A stretch of DNA of 64,000 bases from assembly GCA_964549505.1 (NCBI GenBank), contig CAZJVD010000006.1, positions 106,463 through 170,462 of the forward strand. Direction: 5' to 3'. The position numbers were made by a program, and so were the translations under genes. Shown here one piece after another: positions 17,128 to 26,520 of the stretch. Origin of the DNA: CAZJVD01 sp964549505 (lineage in GTDB: Bacteria; Bdellovibrionota; UBA1018; CAZJVD01). The notes beneath the pieces are model-generated. The model had not been told where the DNA came from and did not search any database. It was given only the letters and a program-made list of their open reading frames with translations. Within the stretch, counting starts at the first letter, position 1. Each line of letters starts with the position of its first letter.

Positions 17128-17999
17128 GCTTGAAATTCTTGTCGGAGTTCCAGAGTAACAGGCCCCGGTGTTCCTTGATGGATCGCTGTTTGGTCGACAG
17201 CGACGATCGGGAACACATCTTTGACCGAGCTCGTGAGAAAAACCTCCTGCGCCTGGTACAAGTGTTCCGGCATAAAAAGGGACTCGCGTGTGGTGAGACC
17301 CTTGTCGCGCGCGATGCGAAGCGTATGGCGTCGCGTGATTCCGTCGAGAATGCCGACAGAAAGAGGAGGCGTGACCACGATGCCATCGCGGACATACCAA
17401 ATGTTAAACGTCGTGCCTTCGGTGACGAAGCCTTCGTGGTTCAGCATGATGGCATCATCGTAGCCGTCGCTCTCAGCTTCAAAAAATGCAAGAACGCTGT
17501 TGAGGTAGTTACCGGATTTCATTGCTGGATCGAGCGCGTTCGGGTGATTGCGAATACGTTTAGCGATTTTTATTCGGATTCCTTTTCGCACGGCTGACTC
17601 ATCAAAGGTCGGTAACGTTTCGGCAACGACGACATAAGGAAACCATTCGCGAATTCCCTTTTCAGAGAACAGTATGTCACCACGCCCACGACTTACCATG
17701 AACCGTATATACACTTCGTCTTTTGGAAAGCGCTGTTTGAAAGCCTCGACCGTATCCAGAATCGCGGACCGGAACTGGGGCATTCGGCTCTGCAGGTCCA
17801 TGCGCGCTAAATGTGCTGACGCTTTAAGGCGCTCGAGATGCTCGTCCAATGCGAGAAGTTTTCGTGAGTAAGTACGAACGACCTCGTAAAGGCTGTCGCC
17901 GTACAAGTATCCGCGATCCAATGGTGAAATGCGTGCTTCCGCCTCGTCGGTGATACGGCCATTGACGTTCACAATTCGGTTTTTCATGTTAGCTGTCAT
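17109..17999 (-). CDS. Class IV PLP-dependent aminotransferase (D-amino-acid or branched-chain type)
   Basis: 296 residues if started at ATG 17999; ATG 17987 is also possible. Fold-type IV features: SPLDRGYLYGDSLYEVVRTY near the N-end, the catalytic Lys in DPAMKSGNYLNSVLA, and the phosphate-binding segments EGFVTEGTTFNIW and LDGITRRHTLRIA. D-alanine transaminase, branched-chain aminotransferase and aminodeoxychorismate lyase share these; DAAT-like length and the peptidoglycan gene nearby make a D-amino-acid role possible. The start codon lies only 3 bp from that of hflX on the other strand. Confidence 0.88.
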   Translation of the reverse strand: MTANMKNRIVNVNGRITDEAEARISPLDRGYLYGDSLYEVVRTYSRKLLALDEHLERLKASAHLARMDLQSRMPQFRSAILDTVEAFKQRFPKDEVYIRFMVSRGRGDILFSEKGIREWFPYVVVAETLPTFDESAVRKGIRIKIAKRIRNHPNALDPAMKSGNYLNSVLAFFEAESDGYDDAIMLNHEGFVTEGTTFNIWYVRDGIVVTPPLSVGILDGITRRHTLRIARDKGLTTRESLFMPEHLYQAQEVFLTSSVKDVFPIVAVDQTAIHQGTPGPVTLELRQEFQAWARSQ

Positions 18000-18002
18000 A
18001 CC

Positions 18003-19292
18003 ATGAAAGAGACCTGGACAGGATCCGCATTTGTTCTTGTGCCGCACTGGCCGAAGGGTGCAGGCAGCGACGGTACCGATGCGACCGTTTTCGACAACGG
18101 CGAAGAAATGACCGAACTGTTACGAACACTTTCGGTCCGTGCCGCGGGTATCGAAGTCTTACGGGTGCGTCGGATCCATCCGGCTACTTTTGTTGGAAAA
18201 GGCAAACTCGAAGAACTCTTGCAGTCCGAAGAATTTGCGGAATTGGATTTTGTCGTGATCGACGCAGAGCTCAGTCCATCGCAGATGAGAAATATCGAGA
18301 CGTTGCTCAAGAAACCGATTCTCGATCGTCCGGGTGTGATTCTTGAGATCTTTTATCGTAATGCGCGTACGCGAGAGGCAAAGACGCAAGTCGAGCTCGC
18401 GCGCCTTCAGTATCTCTTGCCACGTCTGACACGAATGTGGAGTCACTTCGAACGACAGCGAGGAGGGGGTGTCGGAAACCGAGGGATGGGTGAGCGACAG
18501 ATCGAGGTCGACCGTCGTTTGATTAAGAAGCGGATCTCTGTACTCGAAGACAAGCTCAAAACTATTTCGAAGAACCGCGGTGTGCAACGCCAAGGACGGG
18601 CTGACATCCTGAAAGTCGCGTTTGTGGGTTACACGAACGCAGGTAAGAGCACGCTCCTCAACGCGCTTACGAAAAGTTCGGTGGTCGCGGAAGACAAGCT
18701 GTTTGCAACCCTGGACACGACGGCGCGCGCACTCAATCCTGATTTTCACCCTCCCATTGTTGCCATGGATACGGTGGGTTTCATCAGGCGCCTTCCCCCA
18801 TCACTTGTCGCGAGCTTTCGCTCGACGTTAGAAGAGTTGCGATCGGCGCATCTCTTGGTCCATGTTCTCGACGCTTCTTCACAGGACGTTCGTTCGCAGA
18901 TGGACACGACCGAAAGTGTTTTAAAGGAGCTTGAACTCGATGCGATTCCACGGATGGTGATTTTTAACAAGATGGACCTTGTTGAGGCGCGAGGCGAGGG
19001 AGAGCTCAACTGGCTTCGTACCGTCGGACGCGGAGCGCTTCGCGTATCGGCGCTACGCGAAGCGGATCTTAAACGCTTACGTGAAGCGATTGAAAATCAT
19101 TTTAAAGCTAGTCTTCCACTGTTGGAGCTCATGGTGCCGTATGACCATGGAGATATTCAGGCAAAGGTTCGAGCTGTTGGATTCGTAGAAACCGAACGAC
19201 CTCATGAGCAAGGAATATTTTTTCGGGTTAGGATAGCTCCTGAATGGATTGGAAGACTCGGACTCGCATCCTATCGATTGGGATCTGCTTAA
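18003..19292 (+). CDS. hflX: Ribosome-associated GTPase HflX
   Basis: 429 residues. The N-terminal HflX domain includes HPATFVGKGKLEELL and SPSQMRNIETLL, then a coiled-coil linker and the glycine-rich family motif RQRGGGVGNRGMGERQIEVDRR (151-172). The G domain has G1 GYTNAGKS (209-216), switch/G3 DTVGFIRRLPPSLVASF and G4 NKMD. HflX splits stalled or heat-damaged ribosomes. The start codon is separated by three bases from that of the divergent aminotransferase, so each gene's promoter must lie within the other's coding sequence; TTGACG at 17962 is a candidate -35. The end overlaps the next gene by 49 bp. Confidence 0.93.
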   Translation: MKETWTGSAFVLVPHWPKGAGSDGTDATVFDNGEEMTELLRTLSVRAAGIEVLRVRRIHPATFVGKGKLEELLQSEEFAELDFVVIDAELSPSQMRNIETLLKKPILDRPGVILEIFYRNARTREAKTQVELARLQYLLPRLTRMWSHFERQRGGGVGNRGMGERQIEVDRRLIKKRISVLEDKLKTISKNRGVQRQGRADILKVAFVGYTNAGKSTLLNALTKSSVVAEDKLFATLDTTARALNPDFHPPIVAMDTVGFIRRLPPSLVASFRSTLEELRSAHLLVHVLDASSQDVRSQMDTTESVLKELELDAIPRMVIFNKMDLVEARGEGELNWLRTVGRGALRVSALREADLKRLREAIENHFKASLPLLELMVPYDHGDIQAKVRAVGFVETERPHEQGIFFRVRIAPEWIGRLGLASYRLGSA

Positions 19293-21085
19293 GCGCGTGT
19301 TCCTCGCAGCTGGCGCGTGCGGGCGTTTTTGTTTCGCAAACCGATGTCTCTGCGACGCCCCTTAATGACTCGAAGGTCACTGAGCTGCGGCCGACGGAAC
19401 GCAATCCGTGGCGCCAGACGTGGGAGCTAGCGCGGCGTGTGTTTCCGCTTGGACTCGAAGCTAAAACGACGGCGGCCCTCGGAATGTACCAAGGTTCCGT
19501 TCAGGGGATTCGTCTTGCGACCGAAGTTTTTGTTCGTCCGGTCGAGTTTGTCCGGTTTCACCAGCCGCTCGCCGAAGCCTGTATGGATGCTCGCGGCAAC
19601 ACGGCGTTTCACAGCTATGAGCAGAGTCTGGCCACCGCCGAAGAAGCGGCTCGGCGCTGGGAACAGCTTTTAAAAACGGAACTGACCCAGCTCGAAGCGC
19701 GCATCCGTCGCGAGACCGATCGTGATCGTGGAGTTCTCGTCGCACGATTGCTGCAAATTTTCTCTTCCTGGACGCGAGAGCAGGACTACGCTTACCAGAA
19801 CGCACTCTTGCCTTCGATTCGACGACTCGAGAAAGAGCGCCTTGTCGCGAGTCTTGGGAAGCAGGTACTGCGATGTAAGGGGGCGGCTTCGTTACGTCCA
19901 CCCACCGAGGCGGACGCCAATGCCATCACCCTCCGAACGGACGAAGCACCCACGACGCGCATACCGATTCGATGGTCTGACGGGGGCTGGGTGGCGCGCG
20001 TTTCTTTGGACTACCGTGGGAAGGCGCGACTCAACGGACGTTTCTTGATTGATCTCGACACGCTCGAGAGCGAAGTGTCCCCTGATTTTTTAGATTTTCA
20101 GGGCGTGCCGATTGCGCGTGGAGAGTGGGCGAAGCGAACCGCAGTCGATCCATTGCGTCTCTTTTTTGAAAAAGTGACGACGGGTACGCATGAGTTGCGA
20201 CTCCAAGATCTGAAAGTCACGCCGACAGAACGTTTCTTGCCGCCGCATGCGTCGAAAATCTGCTGTGACGGAGTTCTTGGATGGGACTTTTTCGCTCAGT
20301 ATCTGGTTGAATATCGACCTGGGCCGTTTCCCGAGCTTCTATTGTGGAAGCGAGGGGTGAAACCGACGGGCGGTTCTGCGCTGTGGCTCGAATTGCCGGT
20401 CGAGTACCGTGACGATGGTCTCGTGAGCACCGTTTGTGAGCCGCGACCGATTCGATGGGTGAGTGCGATGGCAGCACGGAACGTGCTCGGAGCTAAAAAA
20501 AGTTCTGAGGCGACCCACGGTAAGTTTTCCGAGACGCTGTGGAGTTGCGAGGATACGAAACTTTTTCGTGTCATTTCGGCGGCTGCGGCAGGCGCTGGGC
20601 AACCATGGACACCCTCCGTGGAGATCTTGCGGGAGCTCCGCTGGGCAGTCGATGTCAGTGGCGGAAAACTTTGGGTGAGCCGTGCGGAACTTCCGCTCGA
20701 AGAACTGCCCAATCTTTCGGGTCTTGAACTGCGATTTGTGTTGGATCAGCTCGGCGACCGCGAACTACGCGTTGTCGCGCTCAGCGGGGGCGCGTGGATC
20801 AAGCCTCTGGTGCGGCAAGGGCTTACGCTTCAGTCTCGGATACTTGAAATCAATGGAGTCGATGTTTCCAAGATCAACGCCCAGGAAGTTCAGCGTCACT
20901 TGAGTGGAATCGTGAGCTCAAAGCTGCAGTTAAAATGGAAAACTGGGGCACAGGTCGGTGAAGCCGTGCTCGAGTTACCCAAAAACCGTTTCAAGCTTCC
21001 AAGCCGGCCCGGAGCGAACCGCAACGCCAAAAAGCCTTTTCGCTTGGTAAAGCGCAAGCAACCCGCTCTCAGCTCGCGTTTCTGA
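19244..21085 (+). CDS. Exported PDZ protein with degenerate retropepsin-like domain
   Basis: 613 residues from ATG 19244, with AGGA upstream, inside the end of hflX. The signal segment IGICLSACSSQLARA is followed by a helical region (about 50-215). Residues about 240-370 look like a bacterial retropepsin-like fold: GRFLIDLDTLESEVS (Asp270, but the normal D-T-G is D-L-D) and the partner motif GVLGWDFF (343-350). A PDZ-like segment (LQSRILEINGVDVSKINAQEVQRHL) lies near 540-575. The active-site loss predicts a binding rather than proteolytic role, although the substitution should be checked. The last 36 codons form a basic tail read through the antisense of truB. Confidence 0.6.
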   Translation: MDWKTRTRILSIGICLSACSSQLARAGVFVSQTDVSATPLNDSKVTELRPTERNPWRQTWELARRVFPLGLEAKTTAALGMYQGSVQGIRLATEVFVRPVEFVRFHQPLAEACMDARGNTAFHSYEQSLATAEEAARRWEQLLKTELTQLEARIRRETDRDRGVLVARLLQIFSSWTREQDYAYQNALLPSIRRLEKERLVASLGKQVLRCKGAASLRPPTEADANAITLRTDEAPTTRIPIRWSDGGWVARVSLDYRGKARLNGRFLIDLDTLESEVSPDFLDFQGVPIARGEWAKRTAVDPLRLFFEKVTTGTHELRLQDLKVTPTERFLPPHASKICCDGVLGWDFFAQYLVEYRPGPFPELLLWKRGVKPTGGSALWLELPVEYRDDGLVSTVCEPRPIRWVSAMAARNVLGAKKSSEATHGKFSETLWSCEDTKLFRVISAAAAGAGQPWTPSVEILRELRWAVDVSGGKLWVSRAELPLEELPNLSGLELRFVLDQLGDRELRVVALSGGAWIKPLVRQGLTLQSRILEINGVDVSKINAQEVQRHLSGIVSSKLQLKWKTGAQVGEAVLELPKNRFKLPSRPGANRNAKKPFRLVKRKQPALSSRF

Positions 21086-21934
21086 AACCACCGACATCGG
21101 ACTGTTATCCAACGCGCGCCGACTGATATCGAGCAAAGGTCGCTGATTGCCATGCTTGAGAGAATGCGCCTCGTCTTGAGAGATCTCGCAACGCGATAAC
21201 CCACGCAGAAGTTCGTCAAACGCGGTCCAGTGTTCCAGCGTTTCAATCGCCATCTTGGACCGAATACTCTCGAGCGTTGCCGGCAAGCTCCGTGCGTTTT
21301 CAAGGGAAAGTGGACCCGACGCTGTTCGCTTCAGCGTCACCAGCGTTCCGAGGCTTCCGGCTAAGCGTGCGAAGTCCTGGGCTAAGGTTCGAACGTACGT
21401 ACCGGAAGTACAAGCGAGTGCAAACGTACAGTTCTGACCATCGAAGCTCTCGACGCGAAACTCAAAGAGGCGGCAGGTCTTCATCTCGCGCTCGACCTCC
21501 TGACCCGCGCGCGCCAGTTCGTAAAGCGGTTTTCCACCTACTTTTTTTGCTGAGAACATCGGCGGTGTCTGAAGATAGTCATGCTCGGTCATCTGGCGTG
21601 CGATCGCACACAGCCGTTCGAGGCTTTCAGGGCGCTTGTCAGTCGTGGCGCCGGTCGTTCCAGTTCCATCTCCCGTGTCGGTTTCATGCCCAAACACGAT
21701 CGTTCCTTCGTAACTCTTTGTTCCGCCCAGAAAGTAGCGCGCGGCTCGACAAGCTTTACCTAAGAAAACAACCAGAAGTCCCGTTGCAAAAGGGTCCAGC
21801 GTTCCACCGTGACCAATGCGTACGTCACGTTTCTTTGCCGCAAATCCTGCACGCACAAGTTCCGTTTTGATCTGATCGACCACACCGAACGAGGTGACAC
21901 CAGCAGGCTTGTCGATCAAAAGAGCGCCGTTCAT
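20975..21934 (-). CDS. truB: tRNA pseudouridine-55 synthase TruB
   Basis: 319 residues. It makes pseudouridine at U55 of the tRNA T-loop. The N-terminus GALLIDKPAGVTSFGVVDQI and the catalytic motif GHGGTLDPFATGLL with Asp47 are diagnostic; KSYEGTIVFGHETDTGDGTG and the RTLAQDFARLAGSLGTL helix follow the family order. The start ATG overlaps the rbfA stop (ATGA). It is the last gene of the rimP operon, and its 3' end overlaps the convergent PDZ gene by 111 bp. Confidence 0.95.
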   Translation of the reverse strand: MNGALLIDKPAGVTSFGVVDQIKTELVRAGFAAKKRDVRIGHGGTLDPFATGLLVVFLGKACRAARYFLGGTKSYEGTIVFGHETDTGDGTGTTGATTDKRPESLERLCAIARQMTEHDYLQTPPMFSAKKVGGKPLYELARAGQEVEREMKTCRLFEFRVESFDGQNCTFALACTSGTYVRTLAQDFARLAGSLGTLVTLKRTASGPLSLENARSLPATLESIRSKMAIETLEHWTAFDELLRGLSRCEISQDEAHSLKHGNQRPLLDISRRALDNSPMSVVSETRAESGLLALYQAKRLFGVAVRSGPAWKLETVFG

Positions 21935-22317
21935 GAGGACGTCTTTCGCTCCGAAATCGTCTGCAAGAGTTCCTGAATGCGATCCGCATTCGCTAATCCC
22001 TTGTCTTCACGAAAGCGAATCTCCGGCGTGAACTTAAGCCCCAGAACTTTCGAGGTTTCACGTCTTAAGAAAGGCGCGGCTGACTCAAGACCTTTGAGAG
22101 AGCTTCGAATCTGGGCTTCGTAGTGAGACGGGCTGGCCGCTAGTCCAGGGCCACCGAGAGGAGAGATCCAGGCTGTGAAAACTTTTCCATCACCGGAGAG
22201 TTCCGCGCGCGTGAGCGTCAGATTCTGCACCCGTGGATCTTTGATCTCGTCGCGGATCATAACCGCCAACGTCTCGCGTAATACTGACTCGAGGCGTGCT
22301 AGGCGTTCGCGTTTCAT
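21931..22317 (-). CDS. rbfA: Ribosome-binding factor A
   Basis: 128 residues, normal length for RbfA, the KH-like factor needed for maturation of the 16S rRNA 5' end and the 30S subunit. Typical features are the N-terminal RLARLESVLRETLAVMIRDEIKDPRV and the central LTLTRAELSGDGKVFTAWIS strand pair, then FLRRETSKVLGLKFTPEIRFREDKG. The gene starts 12 bp after infB and overlaps truB by 4 bp, so all three are translated as a coupled unit. Confidence 0.93.
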   Translation of the reverse strand: MKRERLARLESVLRETLAVMIRDEIKDPRVQNLTLTRAELSGDGKVFTAWISPLGGPGLAASPSHYEAQIRSSLKGLESAAPFLRRETSKVLGLKFTPEIRFREDKGLANADRIQELLQTISERKTSS

Positions 22318-22329
22318 ACTGCTTCCTTC

Positions 22330-25035
22330 TTAATGCGTCGTCTGCGCGATCGGCGCGTCGAGTTCCTGCGCTACCATCTCGATGTCGTACGCTTCGATAG
22401 CGTCTCCAACCTTGATGTCATTGAAGCCTTCGATGCCGATCCCGCACTCGTAGCCCGATGCGACTTCGCGCGCGTCATCTTTGAAGCGCCTCAGTGAAGC
22501 AATCTTGCCATCGAAAACCACGACGTTATCGCGGAGCAGGCGTGCTCGAGCGCTGCGGAGAATTTTTCCATCCGTCACCGCGCAACCCGCAATCATGCCG
22601 AGCTTCGGTACAGTAAATGTCTGACGAACTTCCGCGCGACCAAGAACCGTCTCGATGCGCTTTCGCTCGAGCATACCGGCCATAGCCTTTTTCACTTCAT
22701 CAATGAGTTCGTAAATAATTCCGTAACAGCGGATCGAAACCTTCTCACGATCAGCCGTCGCTTGCGCTTTCGGTTCCGGTCGAACGTTGAATCCAAAGAT
22801 AATTGCGTTCGAAGCGGAGGCGAGCAGCACATCACTCTCCGAAATCCCACCCGTTGCTGCGTGAATGACCGAAACCTTTACTTTTTCAGTCGTCGCTTTG
22901 AGCAGGCTCTCCTTGATCGCTTCCACACTTCCGAAGACATCGGCCTTTAAGATAATTTTAAGATCCTTCGATGTTTTTGGATCGGTGCGGGCCATCAAAT
23001 CTTCCAGCGAGATTTTCTTCGGCCCCTGGGCCTTTGCACGCTTCTGGTCTTGGCGATGGCCGATCAGCTTTCGGCCGTCAACGTCCGACTTCACTTGAAA
23101 GAACTGGTCTCCAGCTTCTGGGACAGACTCAAGACCCAAAACTTCCGCTGCCATTCCTGGTGTCACCTTATCGACTGGCGTGCTTTGCCAATCCATAAGG
23201 GCCCGGACGCGCCCCATGCTTTCGCCTGCGACGATGAGATCTCCGCGACCCAAAGTGCCGCGCGTGAGCAGGAGTGTCGCGACAGGCCCGCGACCTTTTT
23301 CAAGTCGCGATTCAAGGACGGTTCCCTGTCCGAGTGCCGTCGGATTAGCCTTGAGGTCCAAAACGTCAGCTTGAAGCAGAATGGCTTCTAAAAGTTTGTC
23401 GATCCCTGTCTTTTTCAGCGCCGATACGGGAACGAACATCGCTTCGCCGCCCCAGTCGTCCGCTAAGAGATTGAGCTCGGCCAAGGACTGCTTTGTTTTC
23501 TCGAGATTGGCGCCCGGCTTGTCCATCTTGTTGACGGCGACAATGATCGGAACTTTAGCGGCTTGAGCATGGCTCAAAGCTTCGCGTGTTTGAGGCATCA
23601 CACCGTCGTCCGCTGCGACGACCAGAATAACGATGTCTGTGACATCCGCTCCCCGCGCCCGCATCCCCGTGAATGCTTCGTGGCCCGGTGTATCGATGAA
23701 TGTGATCTGGCGATCGTTCTTGGTGATCGTGTAGGCACCGATGTGTTGTGTGATTCCGCCTTTTTCACCCGCCGCAACGTTGGTTTCACGGATCGAATCC
23801 AGAAGTGTGGTTTTGCCGTGATCCACGTGTCCCATGATCGTTACGACCGGGGGCCGTGACAGGAGCTCTTCGGCTTTGTCTTCGAACTGCGTTTCGATCA
23901 CGTGCGACTCGTCAAACGCGACGTTCTTCACTTCCCACTTAAACTCACCTGCGATCAACGACGCGGTATCATAGTCGATGCCGCTGTTCATGTTCGCCAT
24001 GTGACCCATACCCATGAGCTTTCGAATCACATCGCCCGCTTTAAGGTTCATCTGATGAGCCAGTTCGGACACCGTAATTTGAGCACCCATCTGCACCACG
24101 CGCTTATGTTCAGCTGGAGTGGTGATTCGTGTTGTTTTGATATCTTTACCTACGGGTAAGCGTTTTCTGCGTGGGAGGAAAACCATTTCTTTCTTGCGGT
24201 AATCAGAGAACTTAACGTCCTCAGGACGAAGGTTTTCCTTAACGGAGGGACGTCGCTTAGCAGCCTCATCGGCTGCCATCTTGTCCAAGCTCTCCTTATT
24301 CATCTTAATGATATGCGTGCCGCCGTAACCAGGCGCCGCTGTTCCGTCTTTTGACGGCGTGCGCGCTTTCAGGTCTGAGGTGCCCGGAGCTCGTACCGGA
24401 GTCGGTGGTTTGGCTTGGACGATTTTCAGTCCGTTCAATCGCGGGCCATTGGGGTCGGCCTTCGTGAGAAAAGTACGTCGTCCCGGAATCACCGGTGCTT
24501 GTGCGGACGAAGCGCCCGACGGTGTTTCCGCTTCAGCTACAGCTTCGTGCGTCTCAACAGCCTCTTCGTGCTCCAGAAGCTCATGCATTCCGCGATTCGG
24601 TGGAGGAGGTGGTGTCGGCGTCCCAAGCTTCAGTGTCGCCGCTAACGTCTGCGTCGCTGACGTCGGTGTACGACGGCGAACAATCGCTTTTTTTCCGCTG
24701 CCTGAGGTGTCGGTGCCAGCGCTTGCGGTCATTCCGGCTGCTTGAGTTGCCGTGGGCGCCGCGGTCATTTGAGTCGCTACAGGCTCCGAGGGAGGTGTCG
24801 CAGCTGTTTCAGTCGCGCGTTTACGAACCGTGGTTCGTTTTGCTGGAGCTTTCTTGGACGTCTCTTTTTGGGTGAGACTGGTGCGAGCCAAATCGGCCTG
24901 AGCGGGTGTGAGGCCGCTCATGTGGCTTTTCACCGTAATATTCAACGTCTTGAGCTTTTCGAGCAAGGAAATGGAGTCCATTCCGAGCTCTTTCGCCAAT
25001 TCGTATACTTTGAGCGGTTCTGATTCGTTTATCAC
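22330..25035 (-). CDS. infB: Translation initiation factor IF-2
   Basis: 901 residues. An IF2-N domain is at 1-52 (VYELAKELGMDSISLLEKLKTL) and a second IF2-N-like domain at about 315-365. Between them is a Thr/Ala/Pro-rich linker (60-310). The G domain carries GHVDHGKT (402-409), DTPGH (449-453) and NKMD (502-505), followed by the beta-barrel and C-terminal initiator-tRNA-binding domains. It delivers fMet-tRNA to the 30S subunit as a GTPase. It is the third gene of the rimP-nusA-infB-rbfA-truB operon, with a 33-bp gap from nusA and no ylxR-like genes between them. Confidence 0.97.
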   Translation of the reverse strand: MINESEPLKVYELAKELGMDSISLLEKLKTLNITVKSHMSGLTPAQADLARTSLTQKETSKKAPAKRTTVRKRATETAATPPSEPVATQMTAAPTATQAAGMTASAGTDTSGSGKKAIVRRRTPTSATQTLAATLKLGTPTPPPPPNRGMHELLEHEEAVETHEAVAEAETPSGASSAQAPVIPGRRTFLTKADPNGPRLNGLKIVQAKPPTPVRAPGTSDLKARTPSKDGTAAPGYGGTHIIKMNKESLDKMAADEAAKRRPSVKENLRPEDVKFSDYRKKEMVFLPRRKRLPVGKDIKTTRITTPAEHKRVVQMGAQITVSELAHQMNLKAGDVIRKLMGMGHMANMNSGIDYDTASLIAGEFKWEVKNVAFDESHVIETQFEDKAEELLSRPPVVTIMGHVDHGKTTLLDSIRETNVAAGEKGGITQHIGAYTITKNDRQITFIDTPGHEAFTGMRARGADVTDIVILVVAADDGVMPQTREALSHAQAAKVPIIVAVNKMDKPGANLEKTKQSLAELNLLADDWGGEAMFVPVSALKKTGIDKLLEAILLQADVLDLKANPTALGQGTVLESRLEKGRGPVATLLLTRGTLGRGDLIVAGESMGRVRALMDWQSTPVDKVTPGMAAEVLGLESVPEAGDQFFQVKSDVDGRKLIGHRQDQKRAKAQGPKKISLEDLMARTDPKTSKDLKIILKADVFGSVEAIKESLLKATTEKVKVSVIHAATGGISESDVLLASASNAIIFGFNVRPEPKAQATADREKVSIRCYGIIYELIDEVKKAMAGMLERKRIETVLGRAEVRQTFTVPKLGMIAGCAVTDGKILRSARARLLRDNVVVFDGKIASLRRFKDDAREVASGYECGIGIEGFNDIKVGDAIEAYDIEMVAQELDAPIAQTTH

Positions 25036-25068
25036 GTCGCTGGTTCTCTTTCTTCCTGAGACGTACCA

Positions 25069-26520
25069 TTACGTCACAGGTTTTTCCCCGGATTCAGATT
25101 CTTTATCTTTTTCGCTCGATTGCTGCATCATTTCTCGCAAACGCTGTTCAGCCTGCGACTTTGCATCCGAGTTTTGAGGACTTGGTTCAGCTGAAAAAGC
25201 ACCCTTTTCAGAATTCGAAGCTCCGTTAGGACCTTTTGAAATCTGAATCGATGGTTTTGCCAAAAGATCTCCGGCTTTCTCAACGACACTCTGAGCGCCC
25301 TGTTTGAGCTGTTCCGCTTTCGCTTCTTCTTCAAATCCTGGAACGGCTTGAAGTGCGGACACCTTCGCGTCTGCGACGTCACGCACACTGGCGAAACCCG
25401 TTTGGAATAGTGCTTGTGCCAAGGTTTCGTTGATTCCAGGAATATGTTGCAGATTGAACGTCGCCTCGGTTGTGCGCTGTTGCAGTTTAGTTTTCGATAC
25501 GATGTCCAGCCGCCAACCTGTCAGTTGAGCCGCCAGACGAACGTTCTGACCTTTTTTCCCGATTGCGAGTGAAAGTTGATTGTCTTCCACCATGATTTCC
25601 ATGCGTCGTCCGCCTTCGTCAACGTTGACGGAGGAGATTTCGGCGGGTTGCAGAGCCGAGCGGACAAACATCACAGGATTTTCTGACCACGGGATAATAT
25701 CGATCTTCTCACCGCGTACTTCTTGAATGACGTTCTGAACGCGAACACCCTTCATACCGACGCAGGCACCAATCGGATCGACATCGCGATCTCTGGATGT
25801 CACGGCGATCTTGGCGCGGGCACCGGGCTCTCGCACACAGAGTTTCACCGAAACAATGCTTTCTCGGATTTCAGGAACCTCAATTTCAAAGAGCTTGATC
25901 AAATACTCTGGCGAGGTGCGGGACAGGCGCAGCTGCGGGCCGCGGCTCGTGGATAGAACGTCGAGCAAAATAGCCTGAACGCGATCGCCAGGTTTGAACT
26001 GTTCGCCCGGAATGATCTCTCCACGTGGTAAGAACGCATCGGTTTTTCCGAGGTCGATCACAAGATTGCCGCGCTCGACACGACGTGCGATCCCCGAGAT
26101 GATTTCCCCCTTACGGTGAATATACTCGTTGAAAATTACTTCGCGTTCGGCATCGCGGACTTTCTGAAAAATCACTTGTTTTGCGGTTTGCGCGTCAATG
26201 CGTCCGAAGTCCGTTTCGACCTTCACGCCGATTTCATCGCCAATCTGGCAATCGGGATCGTAGGCCCGAGCGTCTTCGACTTTGATCTCTTCGTTTGGCT
26301 CGAGCATCGAGTCATCGCTTTCGACCACTTTCTTAAACAAGAAAACTTCGATCTCACCCGTCTCTTCGTTGAAATGACTTTCAAGAAGGGCACTCGGTCC
26401 AAAGCGCTTCTGTGCCGCTGACAGCATGGCCTGTTCGAGAGCCGCGACAATGATCTCACGCTTAATACCGCGGTCTTTGCCGACGGACTCAATCACACGT
26501 ACTAGTTCGAGGCCTTTCAT
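25069..26520 (-). CDS. nusA: Transcription elongation/termination factor NusA
   Basis: 483 residues. The N-domain (about 1-125) begins KGLELVRVIESVGKDRGIKREIIVAALEQAM; an S1 domain follows (RKGEIISGIARRVERGNLVIDLGKTDAFLPR, about 135-200), then two KH domains (DPIGACVGMKGVRVQNVIQEVRGEKIDII; NQLSLAIGKKGQNVRLAAQLTGWRLDI) and a single helix-hairpin-helix repeat (PGINETLAQALFQTGF). The C-end is a charged tail, shorter than the E. coli form with two acidic repeats. The start overlaps the rimP stop by ATGA. NusA itself influences termination at hairpins, which matters because a strong hairpin lies in this operon's leader. Confidence 0.97.
   Translation of the reverse strand: MKGLELVRVIESVGKDRGIKREIIVAALEQAMLSAAQKRFGPSALLESHFNEETGEIEVFLFKKVVESDDSMLEPNEEIKVEDARAYDPDCQIGDEIGVKVETDFGRIDAQTAKQVIFQKVRDAEREVIFNEYIHRKGEIISGIARRVERGNLVIDLGKTDAFLPRGEIIPGEQFKPGDRVQAILLDVLSTSRGPQLRLSRTSPEYLIKLFEIEVPEIRESIVSVKLCVREPGARAKIAVTSRDRDVDPIGACVGMKGVRVQNVIQEVRGEKIDIIPWSENPVMFVRSALQPAEISSVNVDEGGRRMEIMVEDNQLSLAIGKKGQNVRLAAQLTGWRLDIVSKTKLQQRTTEATFNLQHIPGINETLAQALFQTGFASVRDVADAKVSALQAVPGFEEEAKAEQLKQGAQSVVEKAGDLLAKPSIQISKGPNGASNSEKGAFSAEPSPQNSDAKSQAEQRLREMMQQSSEKDKESESGEKPVT

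Noticed and set aside
17128..17400. A longer start for the inositol-phosphatase-like gene
   Set aside because: It lies out of frame in the aminotransferase gene and adds no conserved sequence.
22762..24875. Long frames on the plus strand through infB
   Set aside because: They are antisense shadows of the IF-2 linker, rich in Arg/Ser without known motifs.
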